64,000 bases of DNA from Kineosporia mesophila (GTDB lineage Bacteria; Actinomycetota; Actinomycetes; Actinomycetales; Kineosporiaceae): NCBI RefSeq assembly GCF_021129235.1, contig NZ_JAJOMA010000001.1, positions 558,001 through 622,000 on the forward strand, given 5' to 3'. This document shows, piece after piece, positions 8,481 through 16,147 of this stretch. The position numbers and the translations under genes are program-made. Within the stretch, counting starts at the first letter, position 1. The number at the start of each line of letters is the position of its first letter. Under the pieces are notes generated by a model. That model was not told the origin of the DNA. It saw only the letters and a list, made by a program, of their open reading frames with translations, and made no database searches.

Positions 8481-9668
8481 GTGGCACGCGTCGGCACCCG
8501 CCCGGAGAACCGGCACCAGGCAAGGCTTCTCCGTCTGCTGCGCGACAGTGGCCCGCAGTCCCGGGCCGAACTCGGCGACGCCGTGGAACTGTCCAAGTCC
8601 AAGGTCGCCATCGAGGTCGAGCGGCTCGCCGACCTCGGATTCGTCGATGTCGTCGGCCTGGCCGCCTCACGCGGCGGTCGGCGCTCGCAGATGGTCGCCC
8701 TCTCCCGTAACCTGCGCTTCGTCGGCATCGACATCGGCGCCACCTCCATCGACGTCGCGGTACTTGACGGCGAACTCAACCTGCTCGGTCAGGACCGCGC
8801 CGACACCGATGTGCGTCGGGGTCCGGGCCCGGTGCTGGAGCAGGTCATCGACCTGGTCGCCAAGCTGCGCGTCGGCCGGGGCGAACCCGTCACCGGTGTC
8901 GGTGTCGGCGTGCCCGGCCCGGTCAGCCAGGCCGAGGGAGCCCTGGTCGCACCGCCGATCATGCCCGGCTGGAGTCACTTCCCGATCCGCGACATGCTCG
9001 GTGCGGCGCTCGGCGCCCCGGTCATGATGGACAACGACGTGAACGTGATGGCGCTCGGCGAGCTGCATTCCGGCACCGCCCGCAGCGTGCGAGACCTGCT
9101 CTTCGTCAAGATCGGCACCGGCATCGGCTGCGGCATCGTGGTCGGCGGTGAGATCTACCGCGGCGTCAACGGTTCGGCCGGCGACATCGGGCACATCCAG
9201 GTGGACGGGCACGGGCACGTCTGCGCCTGTGGCAACACCGGCTGCCTGGAGGCGGCCTTCGGCGGCGCGGCGCTCGCCCGGGATGCCGAGGCGGCCGCCC
9301 GCAGTGGTCGCTCGGACTGGCTCGCCGAACGCCTTGCTTCCTCGAACGTCCTGTCTGCCAGGGATATCGGTGCCGCCGCGGATGCGGGTGACCCGGTCAG
9401 TATCGGCCTGGTCCGCGACGGTGGAAACCGGCTCGGCAAAGTCCTCGCCTCGCTCGTCAGCTTCTTCAACCCCGGCCTGGTGGTGATCGGGGGCGGCGTG
9501 GCCGGTCTCGGTCATCCGTTGCTCGCCGAGATCCGCAGCGTCGTCTACCGCCGCTCACTCCCGCTCGCCACCGGCAATCTGCCCATCGTCCTGTCCGAGC
9601 TCGGCGGCACCGCGGGAGTTGTCGGTGCCGGGCGGCTCATCTCAGACTCGGTATTCGCCACCACCTGA
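8481..9668 (+). CDS. ROK family transcriptional regulator
   Basis: A 395-residue protein with an N-terminal winged helix (about residues 10-65; SRAELGDAVELSKSKVAIEV) fused to a sugar-kinase-like ROK domain. Visible are the phosphate loop GIDIGATSIDVAVLDGE, the MDNDVNVMALGE segment, and the zinc motif GHIQVDGHGHVCACGNTGC. Such proteins are usually repressors released by a sugar. The start is GTG 8481 with GGGGAGG at 8466-8472. It heads a same-strand cluster of ABC transporter and sugar-converting enzymes and is the likely local regulator. The 140 bases upstream contain an AT-richer patch (8375-8410) suitable for a promoter or operator, with no clear motif pair. Confidence 0.9.
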   Translation: MARVGTRPENRHQARLLRLLRDSGPQSRAELGDAVELSKSKVAIEVERLADLGFVDVVGLAASRGGRRSQMVALSRNLRFVGIDIGATSIDVAVLDGELNLLGQDRADTDVRRGPGPVLEQVIDLVAKLRVGRGEPVTGVGVGVPGPVSQAEGALVAPPIMPGWSHFPIRDMLGAALGAPVMMDNDVNVMALGELHSGTARSVRDLLFVKIGTGIGCGIVVGGEIYRGVNGSAGDIGHIQVDGHGHVCACGNTGCLEAAFGGAALARDAEAAARSGRSDWLAERLASSNVLSARDIGAAADAGDPVSIGLVRDGGNRLGKVLASLVSFFNPGLVVIGGGVAGLGHPLLAEIRSVVYRRSLPLATGNLPIVLSELGGTAGVVGAGRLISDSVFATT

Positions 9669-9676
9669 CGGTCTCT

Positions 9677-9723
9677 CCCCGGAGTTCCAGAACTCCGGGG
9701 ACACTTTGCCTGATCGCGGACGA
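9677..9723. repeat. Intergenic palindrome, family member 3
   Basis: Perfect 11-bp arms (9677-9687, 9690-9700) around two bases, followed by ACACTTTGCCTGATCGCGGA. That right flank is the inverted counterpart of the left flank of the copy at 8282. It sits between the ROK gene stop (9668) and the ABC ATPase. The two copies thus bracket the ROK gene in mirrored orientation. Confidence 0.7.
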
Positions 9724-9765
9724 AAGCCGCATCACCACACCTGACCTCGACGAGGAGGCCCCACT

Positions 9766-11280
9766 GTGGACGACGACGTGCTTCTGAGGATGCGTGGCAT
9801 CGTCAAGGAGTTTCCCGGTGTGCGGGCCCTGGACGGTGTGGACCTCGATGTCACCGCCGGCCGGGTGCACTGCCTGCTGGGCCAGAACGGTGCCGGAAAA
9901 TCAACCCTGATCAAGGTTCTCGCGGGCGCTCACGCACCGGATACGGGAACGCTGAGCTGGCAGGGGGAGGAGGTGCGGTTCTCCTCGCCGTCCTCGGCCA
10001 TCCACCGGGGAATCGCGACCATCTACCAGGAGCTCGACCTGGTGCCCGGGCTCTCGGTGGCCGACAATCTCTACCTCGGGCACGAGAACGCGTCCGCCGG
10101 GTTCGTGCGTCGCGCCGCCCAGGGCGAGGCGGCGCAGGAAGTGCTGAAAAAGCTCGGCCATCCGGAGATTCCGGTGAGTCGCGAGGTCGGTCGGCTGTCG
10201 GCCGCGCAGCAGCAGATCGTCAGCCTGGCCCGGGCGCTGGCCCGGGACGCGCGGCTCATCGTGATGGACGAGCCGTCGGCCGTGCTGGCCCACGACGAGG
10301 TGGCGAACCTGTTCCGGGTGATCCGCGATCTGGTGGCCGAAGGGGTTGCGGTGGTGTATATCTCGCATCGCCTGGAAGAGATCCGGCAGATCGGTGACGA
10401 GGTCACGGTGCTCAAGGACGGACGCACCTTGGCCAGTGGCCTCCCGGCCGCCGGTACCCCGACGCAGCAGCTGGTCTCGCTGATGACGGGACGGCCGGTG
10501 GAGTATCTGTTCCCGTCGCGGCCCCGGCGCACCGGGTCGGCAAAGGCCTTGCTCGACGTGGAGAACCTCTCGCTGGAGGGGAAGTTCGAGAGCGTCTCGC
10601 TGAGTGTCGCGCCGGGTGAGATCGTCGGCATCGCCGGGCTGGTCGGGGCCGGGCGCTCGGAGGTGCTGGAGACGATCTACGGGGCCCGGCGGCGCACGTC
10701 CGGTGCGGTGACGATGGGTGGACGCGCGTTGCCGGCCGGTTCGGTGCGGGCAGCGGTGAGGGCCGGAATGGGTCTGGCCCCGGAGGAGCGCAAGAGCCAG
10801 GCGTTGCTGCTCGGCGAGCCGATCGTCCGCAACGTGTCGCTGGCCTCGCTCCCGCGCATGACGAAAGTCGTTCCGGGGTGGCTGGACCGTCGGCGTGAGA
10901 AGGCCACGGCGCAGGAGGCCACGGGTGAGCTCGAGGTGCGCCCGGGTGACGTCACCCGGACCGTGCGGACCCTGTCCGGCGGTAACCAGCAGAAGGTGGT
11001 GCTGGCCCGCTGGCTGCTCGGAGACACCCGGCTGCTGCTGCTCGACGAACCGACGCGGGGCGTGGACGTGGGTGCCCGGTCGGAGATCTACGCCGTGATC
11101 CGGCGGCTCGCGGACCAGGGGATGGGCGTGCTGCTCGTCTCCAGCGAGGTGCCGGAGGTGCTCGGTCTGGCCGACCGGGTGCTGGTCATGCGGGAGGGCC
11201 GGGTGGTGCACACCGCCCCGGCCGGCGAACTCGACGAGCACCGCGTGCTCGACCTGGTGATGGAAGGAATCGTGGGATGA
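9766..11280 (+). CDS. Sugar ABC transporter ATP-binding protein (RbsA/MglA type)
   Basis: A 504-residue protein with two ABC domains in tandem, the arrangement of the ribose/galactose/xylose importers. The first domain has Walker A GQNGAGKST, a weak signature (LSAAQQQ) and Walker B LIVMDEPSAVL. The second has a degenerate P-loop region (GLVGAGRSE), a canonical LSGGNQQKV signature and LLLLDEPTRGVDVG. The start is GTG 9766 with GAGGAGG at 9752-9758. Its stop overlaps the permease start (ATGA), so the two are translationally coupled. It energises import of a monosaccharide or derivative delivered by the lipoprotein encoded at 12672. Confidence 0.95.
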   Translation: MDDDVLLRMRGIVKEFPGVRALDGVDLDVTAGRVHCLLGQNGAGKSTLIKVLAGAHAPDTGTLSWQGEEVRFSSPSSAIHRGIATIYQELDLVPGLSVADNLYLGHENASAGFVRRAAQGEAAQEVLKKLGHPEIPVSREVGRLSAAQQQIVSLARALARDARLIVMDEPSAVLAHDEVANLFRVIRDLVAEGVAVVYISHRLEEIRQIGDEVTVLKDGRTLASGLPAAGTPTQQLVSLMTGRPVEYLFPSRPRRTGSAKALLDVENLSLEGKFESVSLSVAPGEIVGIAGLVGAGRSEVLETIYGARRRTSGAVTMGGRALPAGSVRAAVRAGMGLAPEERKSQALLLGEPIVRNVSLASLPRMTKVVPGWLDRRREKATAQEATGELEVRPGDVTRTVRTLSGGNQQKVVLARWLLGDTRLLLLDEPTRGVDVGARSEIYAVIRRLADQGMGVLLVSSEVPEVLGLADRVLVMREGRVVHTAPAGELDEHRVLDLVMEGIVG

Positions 11281-12269
11281 GCGTGGAACAGTCTGCCGCA
11301 CCGACCGTCACGACCGGCGGGCCGACCGTGCTGGCCCGGATGCGCGGTACCGAGATCCGCAACCTCGGGCTGGTGGCGGTGCTGGCCGTGCTCGTGGTCA
11401 TCGGCGCGATCACCAGCGAGAACTTCCTGACCGGCGACAATCTCGAGAACATCCTGGTGAGTTCGTCGGTGATCGGCGTGGTCACGGTCGGCGCCACCTT
11501 CGTCATCATCGGCGGGGGCATCGACCTCTCGGTCGGTGCGATCGTGGCCCTGGCCTCGGTCTGGGCCACCACCCTGGCCACCCAGTCGTACGGGCCGGGA
11601 ATGATGGTGCTCTGCGCGATCCTGGTCGGCGCCGGGGCCGGGCTGGTCAACGGCCTGCTGATCTCCTACGGCCGGATGGTGCCCTTCATCGTCACGCTGG
11701 CGATGCTGGTCTCCGCCCGGGGCCTCGCGGCCCGCCTGGCCGACAACCGCACCCAGATCGTCACCCAGCAGCCGATCAAGGATCTGGCGACCACCGACGT
11801 CCTCGGTATCCCGCTCCTCGTCCTCCTTCTCGCGGCCGTTGCCGCCGTCGGCTGGGTGCTGCTGAACCGCACCACGTTCGGCCGGCGGGTGTTCGCGATC
11901 GGCGGCAACGCCGAGGCGGCCCGGCTGGCGGGCATCGACGTCCGGCGGAACACCGCGCTGCTCTATGTGCTCTCCGGAACCTGCTGCGGCATAGCGGCGA
12001 TCATGCTGCTGGCCCGCACGACCACGGGTTCCAGCACCCACGGGAACCTTTACGAGCTCGACGCCATCGCGGCTGTGATCATCGGCGGAACACTGCTCAG
12101 CGGGGGCCGCGGCACGCTGATCGGCTCCGTCCTCGGGGTGCTGGTGTTCACCACCATCACGAACATCTTCATCCTCAACAACCTGGCGACCGAGACCCAG
12201 AACATCGCCAAGGGCCTGATCATCGTGGCCGCGGTGCTGCTGCAGCGCCGGGCCAATCGCGAGAGTTAG
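11277..12269 (+). CDS. Sugar ABC transporter permease (RbsC type)
   Basis: A 330-residue integral membrane protein with about eight to ten hydrophobic segments and the family signatures GGGIDLSVGAI and GGTLLSGGRGT near the C-terminus. It forms the inner-membrane channel for the ATPase encoded immediately upstream, with which it shares an ATGA overlap. The next gene, the binding protein, is 402 bases away and separated by two long inverted repeats, an unusual break inside such an operon. Confidence 0.94.
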   Translation: MSVEQSAAPTVTTGGPTVLARMRGTEIRNLGLVAVLAVLVVIGAITSENFLTGDNLENILVSSSVIGVVTVGATFVIIGGGIDLSVGAIVALASVWATTLATQSYGPGMMVLCAILVGAGAGLVNGLLISYGRMVPFIVTLAMLVSARGLAARLADNRTQIVTQQPIKDLATTDVLGIPLLVLLLAAVAAVGWVLLNRTTFGRRVFAIGGNAEAARLAGIDVRRNTALLYVLSGTCCGIAAIMLLARTTTGSSTHGNLYELDAIAAVIIGGTLLSGGRGTLIGSVLGVLVFTTITNIFILNNLATETQNIAKGLIIVAAVLLQRRANRES

Positions 12270-12376
12270 TGCCGTGTCGGCGAAAACGGACGTACGCCGA
12301 CTCGGGCAACCCGCTCCGCGGCCCGTTCCCGATCCCTCGGGACCTCGCCCCGGCGAGCCACGGCAGGACAGCCGAA

Positions 12377-12430
12377 GCGTTGTGTACACCTGGTACATCC
12401 GGTACCGGATGTACCAGGTGTACACAACGC
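12377..12430. repeat. Perfect 54-bp palindrome between permease and binding-protein genes
   Basis: The left 27 bases (12377-12403) are the exact reverse complement of 12404-12430, with no loop. The centre is CCGGTACCGG, and TGTACACC/GGTGTACA lies near the ends. Outer short arms (GGCAGG at 12362, CCTGCC at 12438) extend the symmetry imperfectly. It lies in the 12270-12671 gap, which holds no convincing gene. It may be a transcript-processing or attenuation structure, a dimeric-protein site, or a small mobile element; sequence alone does not decide. Confidence 0.9.
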
Positions 12431-12498
12431 AGACCAGCCTGCCCCGGGTTCAGGCGGCCGTGTCCCCCGGATCCCGCACCAGTTCGGATCGGAGATGT

Positions 12499-12539
12499 CG
12501 TGTGCATTCGTTGCGGGTAGGGCGCAAGGAATGCACACG
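12499..12539. repeat. Second inverted repeat in the same gap
   Basis: Arms 12499-12515 and 12523-12539 pair at 16 of 17 positions around a seven-base loop; the arm is CGTGTGCATTCGTTGCG. It lies 68 bases beyond the 54-bp palindrome and 133 bases before the binding-protein start. In an RNA it would be a stable hairpin, and so could terminate transcription from the permease or protect the downstream message. Confidence 0.75.
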
Positions 12540-12671
12540 GTCTGAGCGAACCCGCCCCCGGGCGGCGATAACAGGCCAAAAAGCCTCGGCACATCTGCCG
12601 CGGAAACGAAAAGTTCCGTGACCGATCGACTCTTGGCCTCGTCCTCAATTGGAAACAACCGGAGGTTCCCG

Positions 12672-13730
12672 ATGGACAGATTCGCTCTCGACCGCAGACG
12701 CCTCTTCGTCGGCTCGGGTCTGCTCGGTGCGGGCGCGCTGCTGGCCGCCTGCACGAGCAACGAGCCCGCCGAGGCCGACTCGAAGACCACGGCGCCGGTC
12801 AACAGCGGTAGTGGCAACGACGAACCGGGTAAGGACGTGGTGATCGGGTTCAGTGCCCCCGCGGCCGACCACGGGTGGATCGGGGCCATCACCACCAAGG
12901 CCGAGGAGGAGGCGAAGAAGTACCGGGACGTCGACTTTCAGGCCGTCGAGGGCAGCAACGACGTGAATCAGCAGATCTCTCAGGTGGAGACGCTGATCAG
13001 CCGGAAAGTCGATGTGCTGGTGATTCTTCCGTTCGACGGCAACGCGCTGACGGAGGTGGGGATCAAGGCGATGGAGGCCGGGATCCAGGTGATCAATCTG
13101 GACCGGGTGTTCTCCTCGCCGCGGGGTGCGCGCACCTGGATCGGGGGCGACAACTACGGCATGGGCGCGGCGGCGGGCTACTACGTCGCCCAGCAACTCA
13201 CGGCCAAGGGGGTGAAGAACCCGGTGATCGCCGAGGTGCAGGGCATCGCCGACCTGCCGCTCACCCAGGACCGCAGCAAGGGTTTCGAAGAGGCCCTCAG
13301 AACTGCCGGTTTCAAGGTCTCGAACCAGGTCAGCGCGCAGTTCACGGTGGAGTCGGGGCAGCAGGTCACGAGCAACCTGCTCCAGGCGGCACCGAAGATC
13401 GACGCGCTCTGGAACCACGACGACGACCAGGGGCTGGGGGTGCTGGCGGCGATCGAGCAGGCGAAGCGCGACGAGTTCATCATGGTCGGGGGTGCCGGGT
13501 CGAAGAACATGATGGACCTGATCAAGGCCGACTCCGGGGTGATGAAGGCGACCGTGACCTACCCGCCGAGCATGGCCGCGTCGGCGGTGAAACTCGCCCG
13601 GCTGGTGGGGCAGGGCAAGGGGCTGAGTGACCTGGTGGAGCTCGGGGTGCCGGCCTCGATCACGCTCACCAGCGAGACGGTCACCCAGCAGAACGTCGAC
13701 GCTTACCTCCCGCTGGGATTCGAGTCCTGA
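12672..13730 (+). CDS. Sugar ABC transporter substrate-binding lipoprotein
   Basis: A 352-residue periplasmic-binding-protein type I fold (Peripla_BP_4/RbsB-like). The N-terminus has an RRR motif, a hydrophobic core and the lipobox LLAAC with C27, so it is a membrane-anchored lipoprotein, possibly Tat-routed. The linker (SNEPAEADSKTT) is low complexity, then VVIGFSAPAADHGWIGAI begins the fold. The start is ATG 12672 with GGAGG at 12661-12665; an in-frame GTG at 12618 is less well placed. Transporter partners are at 9766 and 11277. Its separate position behind two hairpins would allow the higher expression usual for binding proteins. The ligand is unknown. Confidence 0.93.
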   Translation: MDRFALDRRRLFVGSGLLGAGALLAACTSNEPAEADSKTTAPVNSGSGNDEPGKDVVIGFSAPAADHGWIGAITTKAEEEAKKYRDVDFQAVEGSNDVNQQISQVETLISRKVDVLVILPFDGNALTEVGIKAMEAGIQVINLDRVFSSPRGARTWIGGDNYGMGAAAGYYVAQQLTAKGVKNPVIAEVQGIADLPLTQDRSKGFEEALRTAGFKVSNQVSAQFTVESGQQVTSNLLQAAPKIDALWNHDDDQGLGVLAAIEQAKRDEFIMVGGAGSKNMMDLIKADSGVMKATVTYPPSMAASAVKLARLVGQGKGLSDLVELGVPASITLTSETVTQQNVDAYLPLGFES

Positions 13731-13744
13731 TGGGGGAAAAGACC

Positions 13745-14920
13745 ATGGGCGTCGGGATGATCGGGTACGCGTTCATGGGCGCGGCGCACTCCCAGGCCTG
13801 GCGCTCGGCCGGTCACTTCTTCGACCTGCCGGTGAAGGCCCGGATGACCGCGATCTGCGGCCGCGACCGGGACGCCACCCAGGCGGCAGCGACCAGGCTC
13901 GGCTGGGAGGGCGTGGAGACCGACTGGCGGGCGCTGATCGCGCGGGACGACATCCAGCTGATCGACATCTGCTCACCGGGCGACACCCACGCCGAGATCG
14001 CGATCGCGGCCCTGGCTGCGGGCAAGCACGTGCTCTGCGAGAAGCCCCTGGCCAACACCGTGGCCGAGGCCGAGCTGATGGTCGGGGCGGCGCGGAAGGC
14101 CCGGACGCACGGCGTGCGCTCGATGGTGGGCTTCAACTACCGCCGGGTGCCCGCGATCGCGCTGGCCCGCAAGCTGGTGGGGGAGGGGCGCCTGGGCGAG
14201 ATCCGGCACGTGCGGGCGCAGTACCTGCAGGACTGGATCATCGACCCGCAGTTCCCGCTGGTCTGGCGGTTGCAGGCCGAGCGGGCCGGCAGCGGCGCGC
14301 TGGGCGACATCGGCGCGCACATCGTCGACGCCACGCAGTTCATCGTGGGTGACCATCTGGCCGGTGTCTCCGGGCTCACCGAGACGTTCGTGAAGGAACG
14401 TCCGCTGCCCACCTCGTCCTCCGGTCTCTCCGCCGGTGCGGGGGGTGGCAAGGGGGCAGTAACAGTGGACGACGCGGCCCTGTTCATCGGTCGGTTCCAC
14501 GGGGGTGCGCTCGGGTCCTTCGAGGCCACTCGGTTCGCCGGTGGCCGCAAGAACGCCATCCGGATCGAGATCAACGGCAGTCTCGGCAGCCTGGCCTTCG
14601 ACTTCGAGGCGATGAACGAACTGCACCTCTACGACGGCCGGTCCAGCAACGAGACCGGGGGCTTCACCCGGATTCTCGTGACCGAGCCGGAGCATCCGTA
14701 CCTGCGGGCGTGGTGGCCGCCCGGCCACCTGCTCGGCTACGAGCACTCTTTCACCCACGAGATCGCCGACCTGCTCACCGATCTCGGGAACGACACCGAT
14801 CCCACCCCGTCGTTCGAGGACGGCCTCCAGGTACAGCAGGTACTGGCCGCCGTGACGGAATCGGCGGCCGCGAGCTCGCACTGGCAGACCCTGCCGACCC
14901 GGGCCCGCACCGCAGCCTGA
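13745..14920 (+). CDS. Gfo/Idh/MocA family oxidoreductase
   Basis: A 391-residue NAD(P)-dependent dehydrogenase with an N-terminal Rossmann fold (GVGMIGYAFMG) and the family lysine in CEKPLANTVAEAE. A C-terminal alpha/beta domain carries GDIGAHIVDATQFI, whose His is the usual catalytic base. The start is ATG 13745, seven bases after GGGGGA; ATG 13730, which overlaps the binding-protein stop, is the alternative. Family members oxidise sugars, inositols or 1,5-anhydro sugars. In this cluster it probably oxidises the imported sugar, perhaps to a 3-keto form given the neighbouring TIM-barrel proteins; that is inference. A perfect hairpin follows at once. Confidence 0.92.
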   Translation: MGVGMIGYAFMGAAHSQAWRSAGHFFDLPVKARMTAICGRDRDATQAAATRLGWEGVETDWRALIARDDIQLIDICSPGDTHAEIAIAALAAGKHVLCEKPLANTVAEAELMVGAARKARTHGVRSMVGFNYRRVPAIALARKLVGEGRLGEIRHVRAQYLQDWIIDPQFPLVWRLQAERAGSGALGDIGAHIVDATQFIVGDHLAGVSGLTETFVKERPLPTSSSGLSAGAGGGKGAVTVDDAALFIGRFHGGALGSFEATRFAGGRKNAIRIEINGSLGSLAFDFEAMNELHLYDGRSSNETGGFTRILVTEPEHPYLRAWWPPGHLLGYEHSFTHEIADLLTDLGNDTDPTPSFEDGLQVQQVLAAVTESAAASSHWQTLPTRARTAA

Positions 14921-14952
14921 GTTCCCGCCGGTGCTGGAACACCGGCGGGAAC
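14921..14952 (+). terminator. Hairpin after Gfo/Idh/MocA gene
   Basis: A perfect 13-bp stem (14921-14933 with 14940-14952) and a six-base loop, starting one base after the stop. It could end or attenuate the transporter/oxidoreductase transcript before the next pair of genes. Confidence 0.7.
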
Positions 14953-15025
14953 CCCTGCCAGAGAGGAGAAGCAGCACCGCCGCATCCGAAGGATCCCCCT
15001 GACCGCTCCAGTCTAGGAGAACAGC

Positions 15026-16147
15026 ATGTTCGACGCACCATCGCAGAACGAGGCATCCGCCCTGGCCAGAGCACTGCGGCTGAACCGTCGTCAGCTCTTC
15101 GCCGCGAGTACCGGCGTGGCTGCCGCGGCGGCTGCCGTGACCCTACCCACCGGCTCCGCGGAGGCGTCCGTGAAGGGCAGCACCGGCAAGATCCCGAAGG
15201 GCAAGCGCGGCATCATTCTCTACACGGTCCGCGACGCCATTTCCCGCGATCCGGGCGCGTTCGTGGGCCCGTCCGGATTCCAGGAGGTGTTCGCGGCCCT
15301 GGCGAAGATCGGCTACCGGCAGGTCGAGTTCGCCGGGTACACGCAGCACGCCAACGCCCCGGGCGGCGCTTCGCTGGAGTCCGTCGCCGGGGCCCGGCAG
15401 CTGCGGAAATGGCTGGACGACAGTGGTCTGCGGGCGCAGGGCAACCACGGGTTCATCCCGGCCTGGCCCCTCACCGCGGCCGACGAGGAGAAGTTCAAGC
15501 TGCACCTGGAGATCGCGAACATCCTGGGCATGCAGCACGTCGGCACCGGTGCGGACCCCACCAACAGCGCCTTCAAGGCCGACTGGGACCTGGCCGCGGA
15601 GAAGTGGAACGCCCTGGGGAAGATCGCGAGCCGGGCCGGGCTGAAGCTCTACACCCACAACCACGACGTGGCCTACAGCTTCCTGCTCGACCAGGGCCCG
15701 GCCGACGCGGCGGGTAACCCGACGCGCTCCAGCGGGATCCGCCGCCTGGAGTACTTCCTGAAGGTGACCGACCCGAAGTACGTGCACCTGGAGATGGACG
15801 TGTTCTGGGCGCACGTGGCGCAGTACAAGTTCACGACCTACACGGCGGCGGACGGCTCGCAGCGCCAGGACGTCTTCGACCCGGCCGCGACGGTGCTCTC
15901 GGCGAACTCCCGGTACCCGTTGTTCCACGCCAAGGACGGCGAACCCGACCTGGACGTCACGAACGGCTACGACATCGTGCCGTTCGGCACCGGGAAGATC
16001 GACTACAAGCGGTTCTTCCGGCGGGTCGGGCGTACCGACACCCGTAACCCGATGGTCGAGCAGGACACGGCTCCCGGTGGCACCGCCGCGCCGGCGCAGT
16101 CGCTGCAGCACGCGCGGCTGGGTCTGCAGCACCTGGCGGAGCTCTGA
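15026..16147 (+). CDS. Tat-exported sugar phosphate isomerase/epimerase-like TIM-barrel protein
   Basis: A 373-residue protein of the xylose-isomerase-like TIM-barrel superfamily. A twin-arginine signal (LNRRQLFAAS, R21-R22) with a long alanine-rich core precedes the barrel, so it is predicted to be exported folded. Candidate metal ligands lie in GIILYTVRDA, YTHNHDVAY, VHLEMDVFWAH and FHAKDGEPD. The start is ATG 15026 with AGGAG at 15016-15020. Its stop overlaps the start of the secreted dehydrogenase (TGATG), so both are co-translated and both act outside the membrane. Export of such a fold is typical of actinobacterial and Bacteroidota operons for modified sugars. The exact reaction is unknown. 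Confidence 0.88.
   Translation: MFDAPSQNEASALARALRLNRRQLFAASTGVAAAAAAVTLPTGSAEASVKGSTGKIPKGKRGIILYTVRDAISRDPGAFVGPSGFQEVFAALAKIGYRQVEFAGYTQHANAPGGASLESVAGARQLRKWLDDSGLRAQGNHGFIPAWPLTAADEEKFKLHLEIANILGMQHVGTGADPTNSAFKADWDLAAEKWNALGKIASRAGLKLYTHNHDVAYSFLLDQGPADAAGNPTRSSGIRRLEYFLKVTDPKYVHLEMDVFWAHVAQYKFTTYTAADGSQRQDVFDPAATVLSANSRYPLFHAKDGEPDLDVTNGYDIVPFGTGKIDYKRFFRRVGRTDTRNPMVEQDTAPGGTAAPAQSLQHARLGLQHLAEL

Noticed and set aside
12269-12621. Short frames across the 54-bp palindrome reading VYTWYIRYR or CTPGTSGTGC
   Set aside because: They arise from the palindrome itself and appear on both strands; no coding character outside it.
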